This document shows positions 40,882 through 49,825 of a DNA stretch of 64,000 nucleotides, piece by piece (position 1 is the stretch's first letter; each line of letters opens with the position of its first letter). The stretch covers positions 1 through 64,000 of the forward strand of contig JAZOBC010000022.1 in the NCBI GenBank assembly GCA_045595795.1, written 5' to 3'. Source of the stretch: UMGS755 sp045595795 (GTDB taxonomy: Bacteria; Bacillota; Clostridia; UBA1381; UBA9506). The translations under genes and the position numbers were made by a program. A model generated the notes under the pieces. It saw nothing but the letters and a program-made list of their open reading frames with translations. It ran no database searches and was not told the DNA's origin.

Positions 40882-42674
40882 ATCAGGTGGGTTTTGCATT
40901 GAAAAAGTCAACGTCCTCTGCGGCTATATCGCGCAAGGATTATATCCTGATGCTCATGCTGACAGCACTTTATACCTTGTTTGCCTTTTGGCATTTGGGC
41001 TCTGCTCAGGTGCCGGAATCCGGTTGGTATGCAGAGCATCCTTACGAAAGCGTTGTACTGGATTTGGGAAGGGTAGAGAGCCCAAAACAGCTATATGTAT
41101 ACACCGGGTGGATGGATCGGCGCTATGATCAGGAGGTGCTCCGCAAACTAAGCTTGTCTTATTCAAATGACGGTGAACACTGGACTAACCATGATGCTGC
41201 GTTTGAACTGAAAAAAGTTTTCTCCTGGCATGCTTTTCGCGATTTGCCTCCGGCGTTTCGTTTTTTGCGCCTGACCTGTGATGACGGACGGTTTTACTTA
41301 AATGAGGCTGCTCTATTTGGCGATGAAGAAGCAACACGCTACCCATTTCAGGTGCTGCATAGCGAAAATCCGACGGCAATCTTTCTTGCTGATGAGCAGG
41401 ACAAGGTTGTTTATGAATTTTCATGGTTTGATAACGCTTATTTTGATGAGATATATCATCCGAGGACAGCGTTTGAATATCTCACACATCGGTTGCCCTA
41501 TGAAAATACCCATCCGCCTTTGGGGAAAATTTTCATTGCCTGCGGCATGCTGCTATTTGGCGTCAATCCCTTTGGCTGGCGATTCTTTGGCACACTATGT
41601 GGTGTATTGATGGTGCCTTTGACCTATGTTATGGGCAAAAAAATGTTGAAACAGACGGGCTATGCTTTTATAACCGCCTTTTTATTCTGTTTTGATTTTA
41701 TGCACCTGTCACAAACGCGGCTTGCAACCATTGATTCTTATACGGCGTTTTTTGTTATGGGCATGTATTTATTCATGTTCTTGTATCTTGAAAAGAATTT
41801 CCTGCAGGTTGGTGTTCGAAAAACTTTGTTGCCGCTTTTTGCATCGGGTCTTTGCTTTGGCTTGGGTGCGGCGACAAAATGGCAGGGGATTTATGCAGGA
41901 GCCGGTTTAGCCTTTTTGTTCTTTTACAGTCTTGTCAAGAGATATAGTGAATATCGTCAGGCACTTTGTGCAGAAGGGTGCACCGAGATAAGCGCTAAAA
42001 ATTTTAAATCCGGTGCGATGAAAACAATGATAGCTGGCTTTTTGTTTTTTGTAATTTTGCCTGCTGCTATTTACTTTTTGTCATATATTCCGGCAATGAA
42101 CACGCCACAAACCGGACTGCCGTATATTTTCACAAATCAGGTCAGCATGTTTCGTTATCACAGCACCTTAGAGGCGACACACCATTATGGTTCGTCCTGG
42201 TGGCAGTGGCTATTTGATTGTGTTCCGCTCTATGCTTATTCTCCCAATCGGGATTTTGTTCCAGAGAATATGGCAATGGGCATCACGAGCTTTGGCAATC
42301 CTGCAATCTGGTGGATGACGATTCCGGTTGTGATTTGGGCGGTTTATCATGTATTCCGTAGCAGAAAGTCAATAGACTTGGGACTTTTAACCGCAGTCGT
42401 GGGTTTCTTTTCGCTATATGTGCCATGGATGTTTGTATCCAGAACGACCTTTATCTACCACTTTTTTCCGTGTGTAATTTTTGTGGTGTTGATGCTTACC
42501 TTTTTTATTCGCAGATTTGTGGAAAAAAGCCATGCGCGATTTCGGTATGTGATTGCCTATATGGCAGTGGTACTCATACTGTTTTTAGTATTTTATCCGG
42601 TCCTAACGGGCATGGAAATACCGCTTATTTATGCTCGGAGCCTCCGATGGTTGCCGTGGTGGGTGATGGGCTGA
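40878..42674 (+). CDS. PMT-family glycosyltransferase with discoidin-like insert
   Basis: A 598-residue polytopic protein of the dolichyl-/polyprenyl-phosphate-mannose protein mannosyltransferase family. The catalytic Asp-Glu pair is in WFDNAYFDEIYHPRTAFEYL (Asp190-Glu191), followed by NTHPPLGKIFIACG. Between helix 1 (22-41) and that motif lies an extra outer-face region (about 45-150) with a discoidin-like pattern: VLDLGRVESPKQLYVYTG, SLSYSNDGEHW, FRFLRLTC, LNEAALFG. This may bind glycan or position the acceptor. It overlaps the upstream GT-C gene by four bases. It probably glycosylates exported proteins or wall polymers; the target is unknown. Confidence 0.85.
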   Translation: MNQVGFALKKSTSSAAISRKDYILMLMLTALYTLFAFWHLGSAQVPESGWYAEHPYESVVLDLGRVESPKQLYVYTGWMDRRYDQEVLRKLSLSYSNDGEHWTNHDAAFELKKVFSWHAFRDLPPAFRFLRLTCDDGRFYLNEAALFGDEEATRYPFQVLHSENPTAIFLADEQDKVVYEFSWFDNAYFDEIYHPRTAFEYLTHRLPYENTHPPLGKIFIACGMLLFGVNPFGWRFFGTLCGVLMVPLTYVMGKKMLKQTGYAFITAFLFCFDFMHLSQTRLATIDSYTAFFVMGMYLFMFLYLEKNFLQVGVRKTLLPLFASGLCFGLGAATKWQGIYAGAGLAFLFFYSLVKRYSEYRQALCAEGCTEISAKNFKSGAMKTMIAGFLFFVILPAAIYFLSYIPAMNTPQTGLPYIFTNQVSMFRYHSTLEATHHYGSSWWQWLFDCVPLYAYSPNRDFVPENMAMGITSFGNPAIWWMTIPVVIWAVYHVFRSRKSIDLGLLTAVVGFFSLYVPWMFVSRTTFIYHFFPCVIFVVLMLTFFIRRFVEKSHARFRYVIAYMAVVLILFLVFYPVLTGMEIPLIYARSLRWLPWWVMG

Positions 42675-42725
42675 ACTAAAAAAGAGAAAACCGGTGCATC
42701 TTTGTGCATCTAAGGAGAGAGACAT

Positions 42726-43487
42726 ATGCAAAACAAGGAAACAATGCAGGACAGAACGATGATAGAGGGAAGAAATGCCGTCTATGAGGCTTTGGCTGCA
42801 GGGCGCCCCATTGATAAAATCTGGATCAGCGAAACAGTGCGCCCCGGCGGTGTGAAAAAGCTGATGGATTTGGCACGCGAAAAGCAGGTGCCGGTGCAAA
42901 TGGTGAAGCCGCAAAAAATCAACACCTTAAGCCAAACGGAGGCAAGCCAGGGTGTGATTGCTGCATGCAGCGCGGTGCGCTATGCGACCCTTGAGGATTT
43001 GTTTCGTAAGGCAGAATCAAAACAAAAACCGCCCTTTATCATTATTGCCGATGAGATAACCGATCCGCATAATTTAGGAGCGATCATCCGCAGTGCCAAC
43101 GCTGCCGGGGCAGATGGTGTCATTATCCCCAAAAACCGCTCAGCAGGGCTGGATGCTGTCGTGGCAAAAACCTCAGCCGGTGCTGTGCATTATACACCGG
43201 TGGTGCGCGTAACAAATCTGTCTCAAACCATTGATTTGCTAAAAGAACGAGGCGTGTGGCTTGCCGGTGCGGATATGTCGGGACAAAAAACTTTATACGA
43301 ATGGGATTTAACAGGACCGATTGCCTTGGTGATTGGCTCAGAGGGCAAGGGCGTTTCCCGCTTGCTTAAGGAAAAGTGTGATTTCATGGTGAAAATTCCT
43401 ATGCTGGGCGAGATAGAATCCCTAAACGCTTCAGTGGCAGCAGGCATCATGATGTATGAAATAGTGCGTCAGAGACAAAATTTATAG
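42726..43487 (+). CDS. rlmB: 23S rRNA (guanosine-2'-O)-methyltransferase RlmB-like
   Basis: A 253-residue SPOUT methyltransferase of the TrmH/RlmB group. The N-terminal substrate-binding domain (IEGRNAVYEALAAGRPIDKIW) is followed by the knotted catalytic domain: NLGAIIRSANAAGADGVIIP, ALVIGSEGKGVS and IPMLGEIESLNASVAAGI are motifs 1-3. It uses SAM to methylate a ribose in 23S rRNA. AAGGAG precedes the ATG. Position between glycosyltransferases and glucokinase looks incidental. Exact target site (G2251 or another) is by family only. Confidence 0.92.
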   Translation: MQNKETMQDRTMIEGRNAVYEALAAGRPIDKIWISETVRPGGVKKLMDLAREKQVPVQMVKPQKINTLSQTEASQGVIAACSAVRYATLEDLFRKAESKQKPPFIIIADEITDPHNLGAIIRSANAAGADGVIIPKNRSAGLDAVVAKTSAGAVHYTPVVRVTNLSQTIDLLKERGVWLAGADMSGQKTLYEWDLTGPIALVIGSEGKGVSRLLKEKCDFMVKIPMLGEIESLNASVAAGIMMYEIVRQRQNL

Positions 43488-43503
43488 AAATGGAGAACGG
43501 AAA

Positions 43504-44469
43504 ATGTACATAGGAATTGATTTAGGTGGGACTAATCTGGCCGTGGGACTGGTGGATGCGCAGTGTCATCTCGTGGCAAAAAAATCTGCACCCACAGGGC
43601 GAGAAAGAGAGTTTTCAGAAATTATGGCAGAAGCTGCATCCCTGATTGGGCAGCTTTTGCAGGAAAACGGTGTCGATATAGGGCAGCTTAAGGCAATCGG
43701 CATGGGAACCCCGGGGCTTTTGGATTTTAACAATAAAACCATTTTACGCACCAGCAATTTCCCCAAGATAAAAAATCATAACGTAGAAGCAGAACTGCAG
43801 AAGTATTTTCCCACTGTGCCGGTTTATGTGGAAAACGATGCCAATGCGGCGGCTTATGGTGAGGCCTTAGAAGGTGCAGCCAAGGGGATTTCCAATGTAG
43901 TGGTTGTAACTCTCGGGACCGGCGTTGGTGGTGGCGTTATCATTGATGGAAAAATTTATGCGGGCTTTAATCATGCCGGTAGTGAACTGGGTCACATGAT
44001 TTTAAATTTTGAAGGTCCTCAGTGTGGATGCGGTCGTCACGGCTGCTTTGAAACGTATGCTTCCGCAACAGCGCTCATTCGTCAAACGGCGGAGACAATT
44101 TTAGAGTATCCCGATAGCGTCATTCATAATATGATTGGTTATGATCCTCAAAATATCACCGGCAAAACAGCCTTTGATGCGGCGAAGCAGGGGGATGCGG
44201 CAGGCGAAAAAATTGTTTCTCGCTATGTGGAATATTTAGCGATGGGCATTGTGAACATCATGAATATTTTTCAGCCTGAGGTCATTGTCATCGGCGGTGG
44301 CATCTGCAAAGAGGGAGAATATCTCTTGTCGCGTCTTGAAAACTATGAACACATTAAGCATTATTCATATAGGCCACCGGAGATACCCTCTACACAATTT
44401 GTGACTGCGAAGTTAGGCAACGATGCCGGTATTATCGGAGCCGCGATGCTTTGGAAACAATCTGAATAA
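43504..44469 (+). CDS. glcK: ROK-family glucokinase
   Basis: A 321-residue ROK kinase phosphorylating glucose to glucose-6-phosphate. ATP site IGIDLGGTNLAVGLVD is at the N-terminus. The catalytic region is VENDANAAAYGEA, and the zinc-binding motif CGCGRHGCFE (about 178-187) is intact. No DNA-binding domain is present, so it is an enzyme rather than a NagC-like repressor. It starts 16 bases after rlmB. Pgi, which uses its product, is encoded about 7 kb downstream in a separate unit. Confidence 0.92.
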   Translation: MYIGIDLGGTNLAVGLVDAQCHLVAKKSAPTGREREFSEIMAEAASLIGQLLQENGVDIGQLKAIGMGTPGLLDFNNKTILRTSNFPKIKNHNVEAELQKYFPTVPVYVENDANAAAYGEALEGAAKGISNVVVVTLGTGVGGGVIIDGKIYAGFNHAGSELGHMILNFEGPQCGCGRHGCFETYASATALIRQTAETILEYPDSVIHNMIGYDPQNITGKTAFDAAKQGDAAGEKIVSRYVEYLAMGIVNIMNIFQPEVIVIGGGICKEGEYLLSRLENYEHIKHYSYRPPEIPSTQFVTAKLGNDAGIIGAAMLWKQSE

Positions 44470-44485
44470 AAATTTAAAATTTCTC

Positions 44486-44514
44486 TTTATTTTTTCAAAG
44501 AAGTATGTTATACT
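44486..44514 (+). promoter_or_regulatory. Candidate promoter of the 173-aa protein and first SLH gene
   Basis: TTTATT-17-TATACT: good -10, weak -35, about 76 bases before the start codon. It is the only candidate in the glcK-downstream gap. Confidence 0.4.
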
Positions 44515-44590
44515 ATTGGTATACGTAGGTTTACAGAGTGATTTGAAACAATCATTTTAGAAAGAAACTTACAAATTTTAAGGTGTGACT

Positions 44591-45112
44591 ATGCAAAAAA
44601 AGCGAAAAAAATGGGTCATCATTTTATGTGTTGTCTTGGGAATAATCCTCAGTTTGCTGATTGCGGGTTATGTGGCTGTGAATGTCATTTTTTCTATGGT
44701 GAGTAATTCGTTTTATCAGTCGTTGGTTACAGTTGAACAGTCTGCAACCCAAACCGCTTTACCGCCTTTAAATGGGGATCAAGGTGGTGAGGTGTTGGCA
44801 CCTAATGGAGGATCAGATCTTGACATTACGGAAATTTTGCCGGGCGTGAATCCTGCAAAATTGAATATGACGGCAGCGGAATTTAAAGAAATTGAAAAAA
44901 AAGTTTCTTTTAATGATAAGTTGGCAGTTTTGAATGTTTTGAGTTTGGGCTTGTCGAAAGAGGATTATCAAGAAGTTGTCGGCATAGTGAATGATGGTAT
45001 TACGGTAGATGAGGTAAAAAAGGCTTACAAAATTGTGAGCGAGAATTTAACGAAAAAAGAGAAAGATAAAATTTGGTCATATTATTATAAGTATTTACAT
45101 TTAGTTCAATAA
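44591..45112 (+). CDS. Membrane-anchored hypothetical protein, 173 aa
   Basis: Not recognised. A basic N-terminus (QKKRKKW) leads into one hydrophobic helix (about 10-35), so it should be anchored with its bulk outside. Then follow a Ser/Gly/Pro-containing linker (about 55-85) and an acidic/basic helical C-terminal domain (EFKEIEKKVSFNDKLAVLNV...LSKEDYQEVVGIVNDG...LTKKEKDKIWSYYYKYL). The ATG is preferred over GTG two codons earlier because AAGGTG lies five bases before it. It lies 24 bases upstream of an SLH-protein gene, so a surface role is likely but unproven. Confidence 0.75.
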   Translation: MQKKRKKWVIILCVVLGIILSLLIAGYVAVNVIFSMVSNSFYQSLVTVEQSATQTALPPLNGDQGGEVLAPNGGSDLDITEILPGVNPAKLNMTAAEFKEIEKKVSFNDKLAVLNVLSLGLSKEDYQEVVGIVNDGITVDEVKKAYKIVSENLTKKEKDKIWSYYYKYLHLVQ

Positions 45113-45136
45113 AATCATGAAAGAGGGCGTGAAAAC

Positions 45137-46711
45137 ATGAAAAAAGTTGTAAGTTTATTGTTGGTTGCGATGCTGTCCTGCACGTTCCTGTGCCCGGCGG
45201 TCTTTGCACAAGCGGATGTAACCTTTTCTGCCAGTTCCATCAGAGATTTGATTGCAATGTTGGATGACAACATGCCGGGTGCTGTAGATACGCAGGCAGG
45301 TCAGGCACTTCGTGCTCAGGTGTTTGGTATTTTGGAGCTTTATACAAGCACCGATTTGAATATGGACAGTTTAATGGAAACTGTTGAGAAATTAGAGGAT
45401 GGCGGTTTTACGATTCCGACAGATTTGCAGGATATCGTAACGCAGCTTGGTACTGATTTAACAGACAATAAAGATGCTGTATTGTTGGTGTTGTGTATGT
45501 TCCGTGCGTTGCCTCAGGAAGCAAGAGCAGCTGCGATTGCTGATTTCAAAGCAGCGCAGCAGGCTGTGGAAGATAAGTCCGTTGCAACGAATACATATTG
45601 GGTCAGCGAGGAAGTTGCCGGCGTTGCACTTGAAAGCGTTGACCAGGCAGCTTTGCAAGCTGTTTATGACTCTTTTGTAAACGTTAATGCTTCCGGTTTG
45701 GGACATGATAAGATGGGAACACACGGTGTTGGTCCCAACACCATTTTGCGTTTATTTAAAGCATTCCAAGGTCATTTGCTTTTAACAGATAGCGATTACG
45801 GCAGCTCCGATTTTGCACTTGCAAGCTACAGTGATGAGTATGCAGATGCCGTGGAAGAACAGATCGGTAACTATTTTGCCAGCATCAATGGCGAAACAGA
45901 CCTTTCATTTACAAGCGTTATGAATCAGTTCTTGGCTGCTGCAAATGATTTTGAGTCGGAACTTCAGGGAAACATCAAGAGCGTTTTGGGTGCAAGTGAA
46001 ATTGGCTTATATGCAGCGCTTGAGAGAAAAGATGATGATGAGGATACCGGCAGCAACAGACGTCCGGGCGGTAGCAGTAGTTCTTCGAAGGACGATGTAA
46101 CGAATGTTGTACCGGATACTGATTCTGAGCCTCCGATGCCGCCGGCTGCAGGTGAAGCTTATATCTATACCGACACGGCTGGACACTGGGCACAGGATTA
46201 TATCGCAGAACTGACCAAGCGTGGTATCTTTAACGGTTACGATGACGGCTCTTTCCGTCCTGACCTGAACATTACTCGTGAGGAAATTGCTGTAGCGATG
46301 ACTCGCGCTTTAGGCCTTGAAGATGAAGCGCGCAAAGCACGTCCGACGAGCTTTGTAGATGAACATTACATCTCCTTGTGGGCTGTTGATTCTGTCAACA
46401 TGATGGTTCAGCACGGTATCTTTACCGGCTATGATGATGGTACGTTTAAGCCTAAGCAAATTATCAGCAGAGAAGAACTGGTTGCTGTCGTAATCAGAGT
46501 CTTCACCAGTGATCTGCCGTCTTCCGAACTGACGTATACCGACCACGAGCATGTTGGTGACTGGGCAAGAGCATATCTGGAAAAGGCAACCGAGATGTCA
46601 ATCGTTGGCGGCTATCCCGATGGCTCATTCCAGCCGAAGAATCCTGTAACTCGTGCAGAGGCTGCTAAGATCTTGTATAACTTCATGCACTATGCGGGCT
46701 TTCTTAAATAA
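45137..46711 (+). CDS. S-layer homology domain surface protein
   Basis: A 524-residue exported protein. Signal peptide is about 1-25 (VFAQA cleavage region). A helical region of unknown function spans about 26-290, then an acidic/Ser/Pro linker (EDTGSNRRPGGSSSSSKDD), then three SLH domains from about residue 337 (AGHWAQDYIAELTKRGIFNG; WAVDSVNMMVQHGIFTGYDD; GDWARAYLEKATEMSIVGGY). SLH triplets bind pyruvylated secondary wall polymer, non-covalently tethering the protein to the cell surface. TRAE-type motifs (ITREE, VTRAEA) are present. It is likely co-transcribed with the 173-aa membrane protein. Confidence 0.93.
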   Translation: MKKVVSLLLVAMLSCTFLCPAVFAQADVTFSASSIRDLIAMLDDNMPGAVDTQAGQALRAQVFGILELYTSTDLNMDSLMETVEKLEDGGFTIPTDLQDIVTQLGTDLTDNKDAVLLVLCMFRALPQEARAAAIADFKAAQQAVEDKSVATNTYWVSEEVAGVALESVDQAALQAVYDSFVNVNASGLGHDKMGTHGVGPNTILRLFKAFQGHLLLTDSDYGSSDFALASYSDEYADAVEEQIGNYFASINGETDLSFTSVMNQFLAAANDFESELQGNIKSVLGASEIGLYAALERKDDDEDTGSNRRPGGSSSSSKDDVTNVVPDTDSEPPMPPAAGEAYIYTDTAGHWAQDYIAELTKRGIFNGYDDGSFRPDLNITREEIAVAMTRALGLEDEARKARPTSFVDEHYISLWAVDSVNMMVQHGIFTGYDDGTFKPKQIISREELVAVVIRVFTSDLPSSELTYTDHEHVGDWARAYLEKATEMSIVGGYPDGSFQPKNPVTRAEAAKILYNFMHYAGFLK

Positions 46712-46732
46712 TTTCTGAGAGATACAACGGGG

Positions 46733-46765
46733 AAACGCATCGGCGACGGTCGATGCGTTTTCTTA
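46733..46765 (+). terminator. Terminator between the two SLH genes
   Basis: AAACGCATCG / CGATGCGTTT stem with an 8-nt loop and a T-rich tail, 22 bases after the first SLH gene. Confidence 0.75.
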
Positions 46766-46812
46766 TCTTTAAAAAATGCTGAGTTTTCAGCAGAAAGACT
46801 ATGAGGTTTCTT

Positions 46813-48351
46813 ATGAAAAAGAAAATAATTGCATTATTTGCGGCGCTATGCTTGCTACTATGTTCTTTCGTCAGCGTATCGGCTGCGGAAAGCATGACCC
46901 AACTCTTGGTGACAGCGTTGACGGAAATGAGTCGAGATATTGTCATTCCTGCGTTGCCTTTTATCAGTTCTGACATGGGCCTTGACATGGTAGAAGAGTC
47001 ACTTGAAAAGCGACAAAACGGTCAAGATGCCGGTATTATGGGATCGATGATTGATAAGGCTTTAACTTATACCGATGCAGAAACCCTGAAGAAAGGCCTT
47101 GACAGCCTTCGTCTGTTAGATGAAAGTTTTCGACAGAGATGTCAGCAGATTTACCAGAACTGTGAGGCGATGTCTTTAACCGACAAGGAGCAGCAGGGCA
47201 TGAACAGCCTACTTGATCGTCTGTACCATAAAGATAGCGGTTTTCAAACGGTTTTAGCCAATCATCAAATATCAAACGGCATGATTGCTAACTTCCTGCA
47301 TGCAGCTACGATTTTAACAGATGGAAAGCCGATGCTGTCATATAGAGACAACCACTTTTTTGTGGATCATTATCCTGCTGAGCTTTCTGCTGCCTTACAA
47401 TCCATTTGGCAAGGTGATGTGCAAGGGTTTGATGTGAGTGCATATTTAGATACACTGATTAAAATTCTTAACGATTATATCCCGCAGTCTGAACAGGGAA
47501 ATGTTGCTCGTGTGCTTCGTAAAACCGGCATTTTAACTATTGTGAATGACACGTCTGATGTTGAACGTCTGCCGCAGGCTTCAGGTGGAACATATTCAGA
47601 AGGTGGCAAGGACGAAGCAGGAAGTGTGCAGGCCTTTGAGGTGACAGAACCGGGAATTATTACCATTTCCGGCACTTACCGGATGCCGATGGTTTACCGT
47701 GTGCAAGACGGCAAAATGATACCCGAAAAAATGGTGCTCTATCTTGACGGAAAAATTGTGGCAGAGCTCTCTGCCGGTCATTATGTGATTCAGGAAACAG
47801 TGCCCTATTTTAACGATTGCGACGGTTGGGCAAAAGATTACATTGAAGCGTTATATGCTCGCGGCATTGTTGGTGGAAAAGGATCCCACACATTTGCTCC
47901 GTGGGATAACATCACGCGTGAGGAATTTGTGAAGCTCATTGTGGAACTGTTTGGCTTGGTAGACCCCGATGCACAGACATCTTTTGTTGATGTGCCCGAA
48001 CATGCATGGTACTACACCTATGTTGCATCAGCGCAAAAGTACGGCATCGTAAACGGTGTCAGCGGCAACGAGTTTGGTGTGGGCGCCAACATCAAGCGTC
48101 AGGATATGGCAAAAATTATCAGCGATGTGTTGCAGAAGAAGGGGATTGCTGCTATGCCTGCTGATCAAACCGCATTTCACGATTACGGCACAATTGCCGA
48201 TTATGCGAAAGCACATGTTTTGAATGTATGTGGCTTGGGTATTATTTCGGGTGATGATACGGGGAACTTCAGCCCCAACCGATTTGCAACCCGAGCAGAG
48301 GCTTCTAAGATGATTTATGGCATGCTGAAAGCAGTTCTGACAAGAGGCTGA
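46813..48351 (+). CDS. Second S-layer homology domain protein
   Basis: A 512-residue exported protein with signal peptide (about 1-26, VSAAES), a helical unknown region (27-215), a beta-rich stretch (about 230-325, including VTEPGIITISGTYRMP) and three SLH domains from about residue 330. These are more divergent than the upstream paralogue's: GWAKDYIEALYARGIVGGKG and WYYTYVASAQKYGIVNGVSG are clear, the third is weaker. The ATG with GAGG seven bases upstream is chosen over an ATG four codons earlier. The terminator before it implies separate expression, though I saw no strong promoter. Confidence 0.92.
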   Translation: MKKKIIALFAALCLLLCSFVSVSAAESMTQLLVTALTEMSRDIVIPALPFISSDMGLDMVEESLEKRQNGQDAGIMGSMIDKALTYTDAETLKKGLDSLRLLDESFRQRCQQIYQNCEAMSLTDKEQQGMNSLLDRLYHKDSGFQTVLANHQISNGMIANFLHAATILTDGKPMLSYRDNHFFVDHYPAELSAALQSIWQGDVQGFDVSAYLDTLIKILNDYIPQSEQGNVARVLRKTGILTIVNDTSDVERLPQASGGTYSEGGKDEAGSVQAFEVTEPGIITISGTYRMPMVYRVQDGKMIPEKMVLYLDGKIVAELSAGHYVIQETVPYFNDCDGWAKDYIEALYARGIVGGKGSHTFAPWDNITREEFVKLIVELFGLVDPDAQTSFVDVPEHAWYYTYVASAQKYGIVNGVSGNEFGVGANIKRQDMAKIISDVLQKKGIAAMPADQTAFHDYGTIADYAKAHVLNVCGLGIISGDDTGNFSPNRFATRAEASKMIYGMLKAVLTRG

Positions 48352-48352
48352 C

Positions 48353-48386
48353 AACCGCATAAAAACGCCATTTGTGCGGTTTTATG
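48353..48386 (+). terminator. Terminator after the second SLH gene
   Basis: AACCGCATAAA / TTTGTGCGGTT stem with one G-T pair and a 7-nt loop; T-tail short. Confidence 0.65.
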
Positions 48387-48430
48387 CAATGTTACTAAAA
48401 TAATTTTTAAAATTTTGGTTAAAAATAGTC

Positions 48431-48459
48431 TAACATTTCAAAGAGATTTATGGTATCAT
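48431..48459 (+). promoter_or_regulatory. Candidate promoter of the MsmX-type ATPase gene
   Basis: TAACAT-17-TATCAT: good -10, weak -35, about 44 bases before the start codon. Confidence 0.4.
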
Positions 48460-48502
48460 ATGTAGTGTAAAGGGATATGTAAATCATGAGGAGGTAAAAA
48501 TA

Positions 48503-49615
48503 ATGGCAAGTCTTAATCTAAAAGGCATTTATAAGAGATATGCCGGTGGAGTTACCGCAGTTAGCGACTTCACATTAGATATTGAGGATAAAGAGTTTGT
48601 CGTATTGGTTGGTCCTTCCGGCTGTGGTAAATCTACCACACTGAGAATGATTGCCGGTCTTGAAGAAATCAGTGAAGGTGAGTTATACATTGGCGATAAG
48701 CTGGTTAACGATGTTGCACCGAAGGACAGAGACATTGCAATGGTTTTCCAGAACTACGCACTGTATCCGCACATGACTGTATTTGATAATATGGCATTTG
48801 GTTTAAAACTGAGAAAAATGCCTAAGGCTGAAATCAAAAAGCGTGTTGAAGAAGCTGCCAGAATTCTGGACATTGAACATCTGCTTGACAGAAAGCCTAA
48901 GGCTCTTTCCGGTGGTCAGCGTCAGCGTGTTGCTTTGGGTCGTGCTATCGTGCGTGAACCGAAAGTGTTCCTGATGGACGAACCTCTGTCTAACTTGGAT
49001 GCTAAGTTGAGAGGTCAGATGAGAACCGAAATCAGCAAGCTGCATAACAGATTGCAGACAACATTCATTTATGTAACACATGACCAGACAGAAGCTATGA
49101 CAATGGGTACCAGAATCGTTGTTATGAAAGATGGTTTCATTCAGCAGATTGATTCTCCCCAGGTTCTGTATGAAAATCCTTGCAACATGTTTGTTGCCGG
49201 CTTTATTGGTAGCCCACCGATGAACTTCATCGATGTTGAGCTGCAGAAGGCTGAAAACGGTATGCAGTTAGCATTTGGCGAAACTGTTATCAAGCTGCCC
49301 GAAGCAAAGGCACAGAAGTTAGAAGGCTCTGAATATATCGGTAAGACTGTTGTAATGGGTATTCGTCCTGAAAACATTCATGATGAAGCTGTCATGATGG
49401 GTATCACACCGGAATGCATGGTTTCTGCTCATGTAGATGTTACCGAAATGATGGGTGCTGAAACATATCTGTATGTAACAGTTGAAGGTACACCGTTTAT
49501 CGCAAGAGTTAATCCCAGAACAACTGCAAAAGCAGGCGATCAGATTAACCTGATTTTAGACGGCAACAAGATTCAGCTGTTCGATAAAGAGACCGAGCAG
49601 GTTATCTTAAACTAA
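48503..49615 (+). CDS. msmX: MsmX/UgpC-type sugar ABC transporter ATPase
   Basis: A 370-residue ABC ATPase of the CUT1 carbohydrate importer class. Walker A is GPSGCGKST (about 38-46), the Q-loop is in VFQNYALYPHM, the signature is LSGGQRQRV, Walker B is VFLMDEPLSNLD, and the C-terminal regulatory OB-fold (about 240-370) matches MalK/UgpC/MsmX. No permease or binding protein lies near it, so it is probably a shared ATPase energising several sugar importers encoded elsewhere, as MsmX does. AGGAGG and biased codon use suggest high expression. It is monocistronic with its own terminator. Confidence 0.94.
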   Translation: MASLNLKGIYKRYAGGVTAVSDFTLDIEDKEFVVLVGPSGCGKSTTLRMIAGLEEISEGELYIGDKLVNDVAPKDRDIAMVFQNYALYPHMTVFDNMAFGLKLRKMPKAEIKKRVEEAARILDIEHLLDRKPKALSGGQRQRVALGRAIVREPKVFLMDEPLSNLDAKLRGQMRTEISKLHNRLQTTFIYVTHDQTEAMTMGTRIVVMKDGFIQQIDSPQVLYENPCNMFVAGFIGSPPMNFIDVELQKAENGMQLAFGETVIKLPEAKAQKLEGSEYIGKTVVMGIRPENIHDEAVMMGITPECMVSAHVDVTEMMGAETYLYVTVEGTPFIARVNPRTTAKAGDQINLILDGNKIQLFDKETEQVILN

Positions 49616-49630
49616 ATACTTAAACAATCA

Positions 49631-49656
49631 GGGTGGCTTTGAGCCACCCTTTTTTG
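49631..49656 (+). terminator. Terminator after the MsmX-type gene
   Basis: GGGTGGC / GCCACCC with loop TTTGA, then T6. Confidence 0.92.
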
Positions 49657-49693
49657 TTGCCTATGTTCAAATGCCAAAAGTAGCAGAAACATC

Positions 49694-49722
49694 TTGCAAT
49701 CAAGGGGCGTTTGTGATACAAT
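49694..49722 (+). promoter_or_regulatory. Promoter of pyrK-pyrD-pgi-thrC-prmA
   Basis: TTGCAA-17-TACAAT, leaving a leader of about 95 bases before pyrK. I see no PyrR-type anti-terminator structure in the leader. Confidence 0.7.
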
Positions 49723-49825
49723 ATCATGAAGTGGGATTTATAATACAGAAAGTTTATAAGATAATTTTTTTATTCATAAACGCTTGTGATATTGCATAAA
49801 AATTCTTTCATAAGGAAGTGTATCC

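Noticed and set aside
49700..49825. Possible long-range stem CAATATCA/TGATATTG in the pyrK upstream region as a pyrimidine attenuator
   Set aside because: The first arm overlaps the -10 element and would not be transcribed; no PyrR-type structure or T-run follows.
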